Source: Tubulanus polymorphus (lineage: Eukaryota; Nemertea; Palaeonemertea; Tubulaniformes; Tubulanidae). From it: DNA of 64,000 nt. The position numbers were made by a program, and so were the translations under genes. The stretch covers positions 6,815,414 through 6,879,413 of the forward strand of contig NC_134034.1 of NCBI RefSeq assembly GCF_964204645.1, given 5' to 3'. The notes under the pieces are model-generated. The model was not told the origin of the DNA. It did not search any database and saw only the letters and a program-made list of their open reading frames with translations. Of the stretch, positions 47,488-58,158 are shown piece after piece (the stretch's first letter is position 1; every line of letters begins with the position of its first letter).

Positions 47488-48655
47488 CCTAATGCAAAAC
47501 TATCAGGTAAAGCTTCTGCGGGCACCTGTGCTGCGTGTAGCTTCGAAAATATCGATATACAATTCAAGATGTCTCCGTTACAGCGCCGTCAAAATCTACC
47601 CTGCTCGAAGGAACGGTCGTCAATCGACAACAACAACGAACTTGAGTCGAGATGGAAAAACCAATCTCCACTGACTGACGTACTGAACTGAACCAGCCAT
47701 GCAGCAGAGGCCACGACACCGGCAATTTGTCTGTTCGCTGATGATTGATGGATTATTCTGAATGTGACACTAGCAGTCAATTTCAGTGTGGTGAAAATAT
47801 TATACGACAGGTAACTTCACATCAATGACAATGTCTTTTAAAACTTGTGAACAGTAAATGAATACTTATTTACAAATATTCTGTTGATCGTCTATTTGTA
47901 GGTCATTGTGTGTGTTCTGATCAAGATTTTCTGAGATGCAACTCAGAATTTCTTAAGAATTAGAAGTTATACGTATTAAATTGAATGAGCTCAACATGCA
48001 CAGAATGAATTGTCGTTGTATCATGGTAAGTTTGAAAAACGGATGAGACATGAAGTGAAAAGTCATTCAGGTTTAATTGTTGGTGATATGCATATTGATT
48101 CAATTTCAGAAAGTAACGTCAATCACAAATCAAAGAGATTAACGAATCCAGCACTAATCGTCATGAAATTAGATTCCAACTAACGGTGAAACTCCTTGAT
48201 TCTGATACAGTGATGAGGTTTAAAGAGCTGGAATTTATGAATAACTACACAAGCGAGCATGGATTTAGGCCTACTGTCTGGTCAAGACTTGGTCTTTGTG
48301 ATTCGAGTTAAGTTAGAGATATCAGTGTCATTCCGTTGTCACACAATTTGCAATGTCACAAAATACGTATCGTCTTGTCAGGCTGTCTGTATGCCTATAT
48401 TGAATAAGATTTTGTACTAGAAGCGGACAATAAATATAGAATGGCAGTAAAAAAGAGTTTTTCTTGATGGATTTTATACTCAATTTCTAGCAAAATTCAT
48501 GTTGGTCCATGAGTAGAGGAAAATATTGCGAATATCCAGTTGATCTGAATTATTGGTCTTACCCAAGTCTGTCCCAACTCACTGTCTGTATCGAGAATAT
48601 AAGTGGAGATGCTGCGGTGGATCCAAATATCTGATCTCACAAAACACTGACATGG
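47488..48655. other. No gene seen
   Basis: Single-copy sequence without recognisable exons. It may be downstream flank of the possible gene end at 48661-48915. Confidence 0.35.
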
Positions 48656-48660
48656 AGTTC

Positions 48661-48814
48661 AACTATTGTAAACTTTATTCAGACTTAAGTGATTTTCACA
48701 TCATAAACACAACAATTCACTGAATACATTTCACATACGGTTGATTAAGAAAGCATGTACCCCTTCGGCCAAGTTCCTTCAGAATGGCTATCACAGCTGA
48801 GCCCCTTTTCTTAC
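48661..48814 (-). CDS. Candidate terminal exon of an unidentified gene
   Basis: On the minus strand a TTTTGTAG acceptor at 48815 opens a frame of 31 residues (includes SAVIAILKELGRRGTCFLNQ) to a TGA at 48717-48719, followed about 40 bases later by AATAAA (48674-48679). Joined to the 25-base exon at 48891-48915, the frame stays open through the junction. The product is basic and lacks a domain I recognise. The same GTAG-GTAAGA site could instead act as a splice donor. Transcript data would settle it. Confidence 0.35.
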
Positions 48815-48890
48815 CTACAAAATGAATAAGTATTAATTCAGTTGTCTGTTTGAATTCCGAGTAATATTAGCGGATTATTTCGATACTTAC

Positions 48891-48915
48891 GGCAATCAAT
48901 GCCTTTTCTTCGGTC
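48891..48915 (-). CDS. Candidate 25-base micro-exon
   Basis: Minus-strand TTTTAG, then 25 bases encoding DRRKGIDC plus one base, then CC-GTAAGT (strong donor). The phase fits the terminal exon at 48661-48814 exactly. The acceptor has a weak pyrimidine tract. Upstream exons were not found. Confidence 0.3.
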
Positions 48916-49111
48916 CTAAAATTTCCTTTTATTTGCTGTTTACATTTATGATTCATAGATAATCAGCTGATTAACTGTAATCAATCATTCCAGTGCGATT
49001 TTGATATTACTCCTAGTTTCGCTTATTCGATGAGACGCCATTTTAACCTGGAAGTAACTCGATATTGACATATTTGACATGCATTGAAAATGTAAAATGG
49101 AGGATGGGATC

Positions 49112-49142
49112 AACCGGTCTCTAACTGAAGGTAGAGACCGGC
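49112..49142. repeat. Small hairpin
   Basis: ACCGGTCTCT and AGAGACCGG form a stem of nine base pairs around an 11-base loop. It is followed by CAACCAGTCTACAC, which recurs near 51588. Confidence 0.5.
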
Positions 49143-49180
49143 AACCAGTCTACACTATAAGTAGACCGCGTAACACTACT

Positions 49181-49350
49181 GATATATGACGTCACGCGCA
49201 ACAGCGCCAGTAATGAAATCACGCTTCGTGAGGCCAGGCATCCTCGCTTGCCAGGGGTCCATTATCACTCCCGAACTCGCTTCCACCAGCCCCCTGGCCT
49301 CACGAAGCGTGATCCCATTACTGGCGCTGTTGCGCATGACGTCATATATC
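49181..49350. mobile_element. Foldback MITE with 58-bp arms
   Basis: The arms 49181-49238 and 49293-49350 are inverted copies with about three mismatches (GCGCAACAGCGCCAGTAATG, CACGCTTCGTGAGGCCAGG), around a 54-base centre. This explains why both strands show mirror-image reading frames here. Its central words CCCCTGGCAAGCGAGGATGC (inverted) reappear at 51520. Confidence 0.85.
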
Positions 49351-49499
49351 GATTTGCGAAATACTTCCTTGTTCGGTAAAACGTTCGCTGATTGGTCCAT
49401 TTAACGGGAAAACCAACATAAGTCTACTGACGGTTTCAGTTACAAGCGCTGTGATTGGTACGACCGGATTCTGGTCGGCTAGTAACGACTCCAACGACT

Positions 49500-49562
49500 C
49501 GTGAGGTCAAGGGGTTCGGAGAACAGCTTTAGCGTAGTGGGTTCGAATCCCTTGACGGGTGA
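49500..49562 (+). other. tRNA-like relic with collapsed A/B boxes
   Basis: TAGCGTAGTGG (A-box-like) runs directly into GGGTTCGAATCCC (B-box-like), with GTCAAGGGGTTCG and CGAATCCCTTGAC able to pair. The normal spacing between boxes is missing, so this cannot be a functional tRNA. Confidence 0.4.
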
Positions 49563-49632
49563 AGATGGAGGCCAGGGGGCTGGTGGAAGCGAGTTATCTA
49601 GGGCAATCTTAAGACCTGCTGCATATGGCGTC

Positions 49633-49650
49633 ACAAGCCCCGGGGCTTGT
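49633..49650. repeat. Perfect 18-bp palindrome, copy 1
   Basis: ACAAGCCCCGGGGCTTGT, flanked by ATGGCGTC and a GACACGCCAT word. The same palindrome occurs at 51390-51407. Confidence 0.85.
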
Positions 49651-50149
49651 CACGACATATTGGGGCCTGACACGCCATGTGGTAAACGTAAAATGAAAAT
49701 CAAATCCTATGCAGGAGATGAAACGTCGACTAAGTCTCGCGGGTTTTTCTTCCGAAGTTGAAATATTCGGTTGGATATTAATTTGTCTTAGATGATTTAC
49801 AACGTATTATATATACATAATAAGAACTACATATTATATCGCATTTAGACTAAAATGAGTTTTACAGAATAGAAATTGATCGTTGTTTGTTAATCTAATG
49901 CAGTGTACACACATTTTGAAACACAATTTAAACAATCATATATTTCGCCAGCATATGAAAAATACAAAAACATTACATATATATCTACTGAATGAGTTTT
50001 ACAGAATACAGATTTTAATTAACTATCTTACATTTCAATGAATCATTCATCTATTTCACATGATTTGTTGATCAATTAGTCTTAGAAGAACATGGATAAT
50101 GTTAGAAAAACATATATGGTGAGCCAGGCTCCAATCTAGTGTGATCTGC

Positions 50150-50960
50150 AGTCATATGGCTCCTAAAATCGCTAAGCCTTCTACATGGCGTGTCAGGCCC
50201 CAAATGGTCTGCAGAATAGCTTCAATTGAAACATGGCGTGAGAGGATCCGATCAGTTTTCCTATAATTGTCACTAATTATCATAAATATTCAAAGATTTA
50301 TCATTCTACATGGTTTGTCAATCATTTAGACTTAGAAAAAAGGCAAATATTGTTTCAAAAAGCTCCTAAAATCACGCTGTCTTCTACATGGCGTGTCAAG
50401 CCCCAAACGGTCTGCAGAATAACTTCAATTGAGACATGGCGTGAGAGGACCCGATCGATTTTCCGTACAAACAAATGAATAATTATCACTAATTGTCTTA
50501 AATGTTCAAAGATTAATCCTTCTATATGATTTGTCAATTATTTAGTCTTAGAAAAAAAGCAAATACAAAAAGCTCCTAAAACCACGCTGTCTTCTACATG
50601 GCGTGTCAGGCCCCAAAGTGTTCTGCCGCCAATATGGCGTGAGAGTACGCGATCAGTTTTCTATGGAAGCAATTAATTGTCACTAATCATATCTTTAGTT
50701 TCAATTAGTTATATATTGTTCATAATCATAAAGTCTAAGAAAAAAAAAACAAATACTGCTAGAAAAATCGCGATATGTCTTCTATATGGCGTGTCAGGCC
50801 CCAAACGGTCTACAGAATATAGCTTCAATTTACATGGCGTGAGAGGACCCGATCAGTTTTCCGTAGAAATAAATGAAAAATTGTGACTGATTATCTTAAA
50901 TTAGTACAATAATCATTAAGTCTTAGAAATAGGTTTAAAAAAATATACAAAATCGCTTAT
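50150..50960 (+). repeat. Tandem repeat, about 200-bp period, four copies
   Basis: CATGGCGTGTCAGGCCCCAAA (or a close variant) occurs at 50184, 50387, 50597 and 50785. Each is followed by GGTCTGCAGAATA, CATGGCGTGAGAGGACCCGA and an AT-rich end with TTAGTCTTAGAAAAAA. The spacing is 188-210 bp. The paired TGGCGTG words link it to the palindromes at 49633 and 51390. Confidence 0.85.
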
Positions 50961-51389
50961 GTAAATGTAGCTGATGATCTCCTGATCGTCTCGCACCATA
51001 ACGGAAACCTGTAAAAAACATATTCGAAGAATTTTACATAAAAATCTTTCGATATATATATGCATCTGAATATAGTTATGAAGTAAAAACGGGATATAAT
51101 TTTCTTTCAAAGTGGTTGCACTGAACGGAATACTACAATATAACGTATAAGTACATATTATATTTAGACAATATTTAGTAAGTATATATTTAGACATTAA
51201 GTTAAGAAAAAATTGAAATTCATTACACATTGACATACTGGTACTTGAAATTATCTCATTCAGGTTTTACACGTCGTATCGGACTTAAAAACGTGGTCCG
51301 TTCGACGCGAACATATATCTTCGTTCCGCGTGAATTATATATAGTCTGCATTTTACTCGGGGCTTGTGACGCATGTCAGATATGGCGTG

Positions 51390-51407
51390 ACAAGCCCCGG
51401 GGCTTGT
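51390..51407. repeat. Perfect 18-bp palindrome, copy 2
   Basis: ACAAGCCCCGGGGCTTGT within ATGGCGTG...GACGCCATG, so the palindrome extends imperfectly to about 34 bases. Confidence 0.85.
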
Positions 51408-51454
51408 GACGCCATGTTCTGCTGATTCTTAAGATTGACTTCACTCAGTTCGGG

Positions 51455-51689
51455 ACATGTCTCAAGGTCGTTGATCTAGGAATAGGACCGGTACCCTGGT
51501 ACCATGGAGTGATACCGGACCCCTGGCAAGCGAGGATGCGGAAGATGGCGGACGGGCAAAACCTGTCCCATATTGAATAGGACAGGCAACCAGTCTAACT
51601 AGTCTATACAATCCGTTATGCAGACTGTTTTTGTAACATGTCTCAAGGTCGTTGATCTAGGAATAGGACCGGTACCCTGGTACCATGGA
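51455..51689 (+). repeat. Exact 54-bp direct repeat (two copies)
   Basis: 51455-51508 and 51636-51689 are identical (ACATGTCTCAAGGTCG through GGTACCCTGGTACCATGGA). The segment between them contains the CCGGACCCCTGGCAAGCGAG word and the inverted-repeat remnant 51528-51602. Confidence 0.9.
51528..51602. repeat. Inner remnant of the right inverted-repeat arm
   Basis: Reverse complement of this segment (TAGACTGGTTGCCTGTCC to CCGCCATCTTCCGC) resembles 861-946, with an indel in the middle. Confidence 0.6.
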
Positions 51690-51884
51690 AATATGAAGGC
51701 ATCAGACCACTACTAGGTTATAGTAAGTAGCTCGAAGATGCGTAGGGCCGGATCCCAAAAATAGTGTACTACTAACTAGTTCTAAGTAAAGAAGAGGTCC
51801 CCGGCCCCATTTAAGGCAGCCCCACGCATCATAATTTCTGCAATATGGGATCACGAGGCGACTTAGCTTAGTTAGTATTAGTAA

Positions 51885-52470
51885 CCAAATCGTTGGTGGT
51901 AAGCTTTTTATAATCGGATGGGCTTATACCAACGTTAGGGATGACAAGGACCAAAACACGGTTGAAAAAAGTAACACTTCAAAAATATACTTTCTATTCA
52001 CTTCAGTCCACAATAATGGCTTAATTCACAAACTAACACAGGTACCTTTCGAAATAATCCAATTTTATGTATGTTTCGAGTGATTAATCAACATTAGGCT
52101 ATTTTGAGAAATTAATTAATTTCTCCACAAATTTCGCCATTGGCCGCCATTTCTCTGTATTGCACATGTGGCATGATAAGACAAGGGGACCTACGAGGAT
52201 TTATATATATTTATATATAGGCCTAAAACTTCCAAGACGAAACGACGATTTTTATTTTTGATGGTTTTCCAACTTATATTTCAAATCTTCGTGTTTTCCA
52301 TAATAAATAATGAAATATTAAATTCTGGTAAAAGAAAAATGTGAATAAGTGTTGATTTCTTAATTTTTTTTTCAATTTCGTCGTTTCGCTTCGTTAGTTT
52401 GTGCTGTTGTCCTGGCCTCAACCCACAGGTGCCAGCACCTCCAGTAATTTTCAAAATGGCAGCTGTTGAC
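51885..52470. repeat. Right arm of the long inverted repeat
   Basis: Inverted counterpart of 1-578. Differences include a TAGGCCTATATATAAATATA-type expansion near 52205 and a longer A run near 52368. The match ends at the fifteenth coding base of the start codon region (ATGGCAGCTGTTGAC). Confidence 0.85.
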
Positions 52471-52527
52471 CCGACGGAAATTTACTCTCACTTTACGGCC
52501 GATTTGCACATGGATTAAGATCGTCAG
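52456..52527 (+). CDS. Candidate first exon, interrupted by a stop
   Basis: ATG at 52456 in AAAATGG context encodes MAAVDPTEIYSHFTADLHMD, then TAA (52516-52518), then D-R-Q and a GTAAAG donor at 52528. The frame after the TAA stays open for 31 codons. The layout EIYSHF..DL...D.R faintly recalls the N-terminus of translin (EIF....F....QDIRE), with the stop at the usual Q. This is a weak, short resemblance. It could equally be a non-coding leader. The start is conserved in the left arm. Confidence 0.22.
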
Positions 52528-52530
52528 GTA

Positions 52531-53137
52531 AAGTGTTATAGGTATCAGACAAACTACGAATCTGTTGTGCGTCGATTACAACAAAAATTAGACGGATATC
52601 TTAAGAGACAATGAAATGCCAGGCAAATTACTGGTCAGTCAAATTGGCTGACGAAGATTTCATTGAAAAATGACCTTCCCATTCCTGACTGTGGTTTGTG
52701 AAAATATCCGATCGTGAAACTAAACCACAGACAGGTTACTGACTAGAGGCGACTAGTCAAAAGTTTTGAGCTACTACGATTTTGGTCAATTTTACCTTAA
52801 GAATTTGAAACAAGAATAATATCTGCATTGGCATCAATGTCAGTCCAAGTTCAAGTCCGAATCTGTAATTTATACTCCCATCATGCACCACGAAAAGCCG
52901 CCATATTTGTTATGTTGCTTCACTTCAACTGGTTTTTCAGGCAACTAGTTAAAAGTTTTGAGCTTCTACGATCATCAAAAGTAGCTTTTAAAGCTACTTA
53001 GAATTACAAATTTATGCACAAACAATAGTTAACTTCCATCTGATTACAGAACAGTCAGTTTGAAAAAAGAATCGCAGATTTGGGTCAATTTTTAGGCATG
53101 AATCGTAAGATATTTTCTCGTAGGTGGCTAAGTCCAG
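52531..53137. other. No gene seen
   Basis: Single-copy sequence after the candidate exon, possibly intronic. CAACTAGTTAAAAGTTTTGA near 52940 repeats GACTAGTCAAAAGTTTTGAG near 52750. Confidence 0.35.
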
Positions 53138-54310
53138 GGCTGCGTTTTCCAAAGCGGTGTTAAGTTATTCCTGTGATAAGGCTATCCCGGTGATTGTTAG
53201 GCCAAATAAAAAAAATTAGTTGTTTATCGTCCCCGCCCGACCCTACGAAAAATACCTGACCCAATTTTTTTTATTGTGTTCTATTTTGGTTCCAATCGAA
53301 AATACTTGCCATAGCTACCGTTTCATGTCGATTGTAGGACAGTATAGCAGCAAACAAAACGATTTATCGATCGACGAAGTACGTTCACTGAATAACAAAT
53401 TGAAGTCAATATTCGGTTCGCACACAGCGTGGATTCCCGGTTGTGGAGCATATTTAGATCGATTTTAAAATCTAAGTTAATAACGTTCTATGAATTGAAT
53501 TGTATTTGTATTGCTTGTGGCGCCACACTTCAGGTTGATGGAAAACATGCTTTATTTTATCAATCGTATATCATTTACAACACTCGATCTAAAATAAAAA
53601 ATAAAAAAAAACCTCCCTGCCGACCCAAGCTTTTTGAAAATAAGGACGATAAACAACTAATTTTTTTTATTTGTCCTTATCACAGGGGTAAATTCTCGTT
53701 TTTTCAAAAGAGCTTTATTCCAGTGATAACTATCGCCGGGATAAGAGCATTTATCCCGGTGATAACAAAAAGAAAATGGCTGACATTTCGATCTAATTTC
53801 TCACTTCAAGAACGAACTTATTATAGGATTTCTTGACATAGGCCTAATTGATTCCAATGCAAACATAAATGATTGAAAAATATATTCCCGGTTCACATCA
53901 CAGGATATAGATGCAGATAGGTGTGTTGCTACGGTGGTAATTTTATATTTCAATTCATTTTAACACAGGGGCCGAAATGTTTGTCACGGAACTCCTCAAT
54001 TACGGCATTTTACATCTTAGCAATCGTGCTAAATGTATATTTTGTCTTAAGATTGGTTTTGTGTCCATAATAGCGTATAACTTTCATTCACTAGGCTCGT
54101 TGATTAAAAGAGCTGATTTATCCTGGTGATAGTGTTGCTATCACCATGTTGGAGGTGTGTGAACTTTATCACTGGGATAGCTGATTTTATCCCGGTGATA
54201 AAGTTAACACAGGTTTGAAAAACACACTATCCCAGTGATAAAATTATTTAACACCAGGATAGCGATTTATCACCGGGATAGGGCTTATCACCGCTTTGAA
54301 AAACGCAGCC
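53138..54310. mobile_element. Non-autonomous DNA transposon with TATCCCGGTGATA repeats
   Basis: The left end GGCTGCGTTTTCCAAAGCGG is matched inverted at the right end (CCGCTTTGAAAAACGCAGCC). Subterminal regions hold about a dozen TATCACCGGGATA or TATCCCGGTGATA motifs in both orientations, which look like transposase-binding sites. No clear target duplication and no transposase are seen. Another element is nested at 53205-53671. Confidence 0.75.
53205..53671. mobile_element. Nested 467-bp element with perfect 28-bp inverted ends
   Basis: 53205-53232 (core TTAGTTGTTTATCGTCC) pairs perfectly with 53644-53671. The interior includes an 82-codon frame (53220-53468, with DEVRSLNNKLKSIFGSHTAW) that starts inside the left end. 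It reads plausibly like protein but has no domain I know, and may be a captured gene piece. The element interrupts the transposon at 53138. Confidence 0.75.
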
Positions 54311-54695
54311 GTGCAATGTGGTTATAGCAACACTATCACCAGGATAAATCATCAAAATATCATCAGAAAATGTATCCATTGTGACTTGTACATGTCGTTT
54401 TCTACCGAGACAAAGGCCCTAGGAACAAAATATTTTTTCATAGTTATGGTTGCATGGTGTCTGATCATGGCAATAATATATCTAATTTAGTTACATTATT
54501 GAAGAGAGGGCACTCAATATAGACTAGCGAAAATCCCTTGGAATTGACTGGTGCACGCGTGTCTGGGGACACTATTCTAGGCAATTAAACAAAATCACTA
54601 GTAAAATTGCCTAGTGTGTCAGGGTCAAGATGATAAGACCCGTTCGTTACGGCTGAGTCTAAATTTGGCCCGGTCCCACTTGGACCAGTTCAAGC

Positions 54696-54878
54696 GTTCA
54701 CACGCGCAAAAAATCTTTCTTCTTAATTTTAGAACGGACTAAATGTGTGTGTGCGGGTGGCGTGCATGCATGCGTGCGTGGATTTGTATGACTGTAATTG
54801 TTTATTTTTTTTATATCCTGTGCTCGAAAAAAATTGTATAATTTCTGGAGCAATAAATTAAATCTGAATCTGAATCTG
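54696..54878 (+). mobile_element. 3' tail of a non-LTR retrotransposon or SINE
   Basis: AATAAA (near 54852) is followed by three AATCTG repeats (54861-54878), the typical end of CR1/L2-like or RTE-like copies. The upstream part includes a TGTGTGTGCGGG...GCATGCATGCGTGCG stretch. The 5' boundary is uncertain. Confidence 0.5.
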
Positions 54879-55820
54879 GATAGAAACTGGTACAAGGTTG
54901 TTCTAGATCACATGTAGGCCTACTCTGCAGTGTAAAATCAATTGTATTTAACTCGTCACCAATTCGTCATCACACTGATTAATACAGTTTTTATATGGAA
55001 ATGGAATTTTGAATTTCGCGTTCGTTTTAGAGAAATCGATGAATTTGTGGCGATTTTTAAAAAAATTCCAAGGATCATTTTGTTTCATAAAACGTCCAGA
55101 AGGCCATTGTACATTGTTAAATTGATGTAAAATAAATGCTCCCTGCAGTTAGCTGATCTCCTGCAGTCAATCAATGTAAGGCCATATTCGATAATACGAC
55201 GCAGACAAACCGGTCTATTAATCTGCTCGAATATTGGTGTGCCATTTCTTAGGATTTACTTTCTCATTTCGCAGTCATTGGACAGTCTTATTATATGTTT
55301 ATTTTAAATTTGATAGTCGTCATATTGTTTCTGTCTTCCTATTGTATTATGAAAAAACCGGTGATTCAATCGATCCGCTACATCGTCGTGGCACGCACAA
55401 TCGAATTGGCCCAGACCTGGTGCCGCGTTGAATGACATTAGACTGTTAGATTTTCTTTCGATTTAGCATTTATTTTACGCAGTAAGTAATTATTTATATC
55501 GTAGAGTGCTGATGATATAGTTTACAGGATGAAGAAGTAAGGGTACACTGTCATAGACAGTAAAACTATCATAAATTGTGCGTTTACTCGCGCGATGTGT
55601 TTCAATTCAATTGATCCAATCAATCGCCGTGTGTACTGTGTAATTTACAGGGCTTTCAAAATACTCGTTCAAGCCGTCGGCCATCGCATCCGACTATGAA
55701 ATATCTCGTCTGATATCAATGATAGTATGAAAGCTTTGATCAGTGGCTATTATATTTATGTAAGCCTACTGCAGTCAGTGTGCATCGCGTGAAAATTTGC
55801 CTCAGACGCGTGGCCTAGTT
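54879..55820. other. No gene seen
   Basis: Single-copy AT-rich sequence. Short frames at 54942 and 55234 have no recognisable domains. Confidence 0.35.
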
Positions 55821-56614
55821 TAAAGGCTGGCTTATGTCGACAAGCAACACGACGCCTACCGACGCCATTGGGGTTATCGCCGATTAGCGGCAAATGGCGG
55901 CCTACGAGAGGCTGCCGGTTGCTGCTCTATCGGTTCGACATAAGCCGGCTTGCGACAGCAACCCGACGCCTACCGACTCGTCGCAAGCCGTATCCGGCTA
56001 GTTGCCCATGTTCTACTCCGGCCTACAGTAGGCGGACAGTTGCTTTCGATCGCAACCGACATAAGCTTATCTGCGACGCCACGGAACTGAGCGCAAGGGT
56101 TCCAGCATATAAGAGACCGCATATACATAGTACAAATTATGACCGCTAGTTAGCGTCATTTGTTATTAGTCATAAACTTTCAAATTCAAGTATTTCGTAA
56201 CGTAACGTTCAGCACTGCAGATGACTGGACCGAAGATCTAGAAGCGAAATTGGTAGAATTATGGTGTGAGCGGCCATCTTTATATGATGTCGCTAGCTCA
56301 TTGTATTCAAAACAGAATCAGAAAGATAAAGATCTTAAAGAAATAGCTTTTCTAATAGAAACGTATTTCCCAATAATTCAAAATAAATCAAATTTATCCT
56401 CAAAATGCTTATCACGTGACCATCTGAGCCGTTGCAGTTGCCAGTAATCGTAACCGACATAAGCAGGGAAGCAACTGGGAGGATCTCGTATCCCGATAGT
56501 CGGCCTCAGTTGCTGCGAATCGGAGCGCAGTCGACATAAGCTGGGCTGCGATCGCGGTTGCTCTCAGTTGCGTCGGTAGGCGTCGCGTTGCTTGTCGACA
56601 TAAGCCAGCCTTTA
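55821..56614. mobile_element. DNA transposon with MADF-domain ORF
   Basis: TAAAGGCTGGCTTATGTCGA at the left and its inverted copy ending AGCCAGCCTTTA at the right pair over about 45 bases (GACAAGCAACACGACGCCTA within). CGACATAAGC words recur at least six times inside. A TTA/TAA at the ends would suit the 3-bp target sites of PIF/Harbinger, but the ends are palindromic so the boundary is ambiguous. It stops four bases before the next element. Confidence 0.8.
56202..56447 (+). CDS. MADF-domain DNA-binding protein fragment
   Basis: The open frame to the TAA at 56445-56447 contains DWTEDLEAKLVELWCERPSL then YDVASSLYSKQNQKDKDLKE and IAFLIETYF. This follows the MADF pattern: aromatic start, KLVELWxERPSLYD, a spaced Y, then a helix with KEIA. 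MADF proteins bind DNA, and PIF/Harbinger elements often carry a Myb- or MADF-type second gene. There is no good ATG: the frame opens upstream at 56160 without one, so the first exon may be missing or the gene dead. Its setting inside inverted ends supports a transposon origin. Confidence 0.65.
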   Translation, partial: VTFSTADDWTEDLEAKLVELWCERPSLYDVASSLYSKQNQKDKDLKEIAFLIETYFPIIQNKSNLSSKCLSRDHLSRCSCQ

Positions 56615-56805
56615 GTCTCCTGGTCCCGGTTGCACAGTCGTGACTTAAGTCAATAGTTGGTCTAAGACCAGTCTTAAAAATATAGACTGGTCTTAGACCC
56701 GTTGCATAGTCATGTCTTAAATTCTAAGACTTAGTCTTAAAATTTAAGACAACTATTTATATGGCTTAAATTCGTTAAGACTGGTCTAAGACCAACTTAG
56801 TTACC

Positions 56806-58013
56806 ATGCAAAATAACAAAATGGCTGAATTATTTCTTGGAATTTATTTACCGGCTCCAAAACAAAAAGAATATCGTCGTTTGGGTGACCCAATGCTAAT
56901 TTTTACGGATGAGGAGCTACGCGAACGATTCAGATTTGGATCACAAGGAATCCAATTCATCGCCGAGCAATTGGGAGATCGTTTGAGCAATGATGTCGAA
57001 AACCAGAGAGGTTAACCAATTTCACCAGTTTGGCAGGTTTTGATTACATTGAGGTTTTTACGCGACTGGAGCTAAACGATTGGCGATACATTTGGTGTCC
57101 ACAAGAGTAGTGTTAGCAGAATAACAACGAGAGTCACCGAAGGGCTATGTGAGTTGCTACCAAATTTTGTTAGATGGCCACAAACCGAAGAGGAAAAACG
57201 GCAAATGATGATAGAATTCCATCAAATAGGTGGATTCCCTTCAGTGATAGGGTGCATTGATTGCACTCATATCAGAATTCATCGGCCGTACGTGAATGAA
57301 GCTGATTATGTCAATCGAAAGCGGTACCATAGCGTGAATGTACAGTGCATTTGTGACCATAGAGGTGAGGGCATTGTGTAATAAATGATCCATTTAAATT
57401 TTTGTGTATATTCTTTCAAGTATTATACTAATTACTTTTTATTTTCAATAGGAAAGTTTACCAATGTTGTGGCAAAATGGCCTGGCGCAACTCACGACTG
57501 CCACATATTCCGTACATCTGAAGTGGGACGGTAAATTAATTCAAATATTCCAAGGGGTTTATTAAACATAACACATTGTTCTTAATCAAAAATCTAAATA
57601 TATACTTCAGGTATTTCGATGAAAATCTAAGATTCGGAGGTATGACGCACGGATTGCTACTTGGGGACAGGGGATATCCATTAAGAAGATTTCTGATAAC
57701 ACCCTATACGAATCCACAAAACAGATGTCAAGAAAGATTCAACCGCTCACACAAATTAACAAGATCCCTTATTGAAAGATCCTTTGGAGTTTTAAAACGG
57801 AGGTTTCATTGCTTACATGGAGAAGTGAGAATGCAACCAGAAAAGGTGTGTAAGATATTCGGAGCGTGTGCTGTATTACACAATATTGCAATCGATTTGC
57901 GTGAAATTGATCCTGTTCCACTTATTTTTGAGATAAAAAACGTAGCTGGGGAAGATAATGATCTCCAAGGACGGGAGACAAGAAATCACATAGCAAACAC
58001 ATTCTTTGCCTGA
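56806..58013 (+). pseudogene. HARBI1-like PIF/Harbinger transposase, spliced and disabled
   Basis: Exon 1 is 56806-57364, exon 2 57452-57530, exon 3 57611-58013 (introns GT-AG, phases agree). The DDE nuclease triad is intact by motif: first D in GCIDCTHI, second D in LLGDRGYPL, E in SLIERSFGVLKRRF. Also present are NRKRYHSVNVQ and [11 protein letters not shown]. Exon 1 has a TAA at 57013-57015 and, near 57060-57085, two compensating frame changes with a second in-frame TAA around a helix-turn-helix-like segment (GVHKSSVSRITTRV). Start chosen at the first ATG after the inverted end; M-A-E-L at 56821 is an alternative. The enzyme would cut and paste the element. As read here it cannot be made full length. 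Confidence 0.85.
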
Positions 58014-58158
58014 AGGTTTGAAACTTTATCTTTTAACAACAAATAGAACTACACAGACAATAACAATACAACTACAGTACAAAACAACTTACAGCGAAAA
58101 CACATTACCGGTACGGTACACAATGAATGGTCATAATTGTAAAATTATTCCTCTTTTT
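58014..58158. other. Transposase 3' flank inside Harbinger
   Basis: Short AT-rich stretch between the transposase stop codon and the E insertion. The T-run CTCTTTTT at its end is the probable insertion target. Confidence 0.5.

Noticed and set aside
49186-49404. Overlapping 72-74-codon frames on opposite strands
   Set aside because: They mirror each other because the DNA is the 58-bp-arm inverted repeat at 49181-49350.
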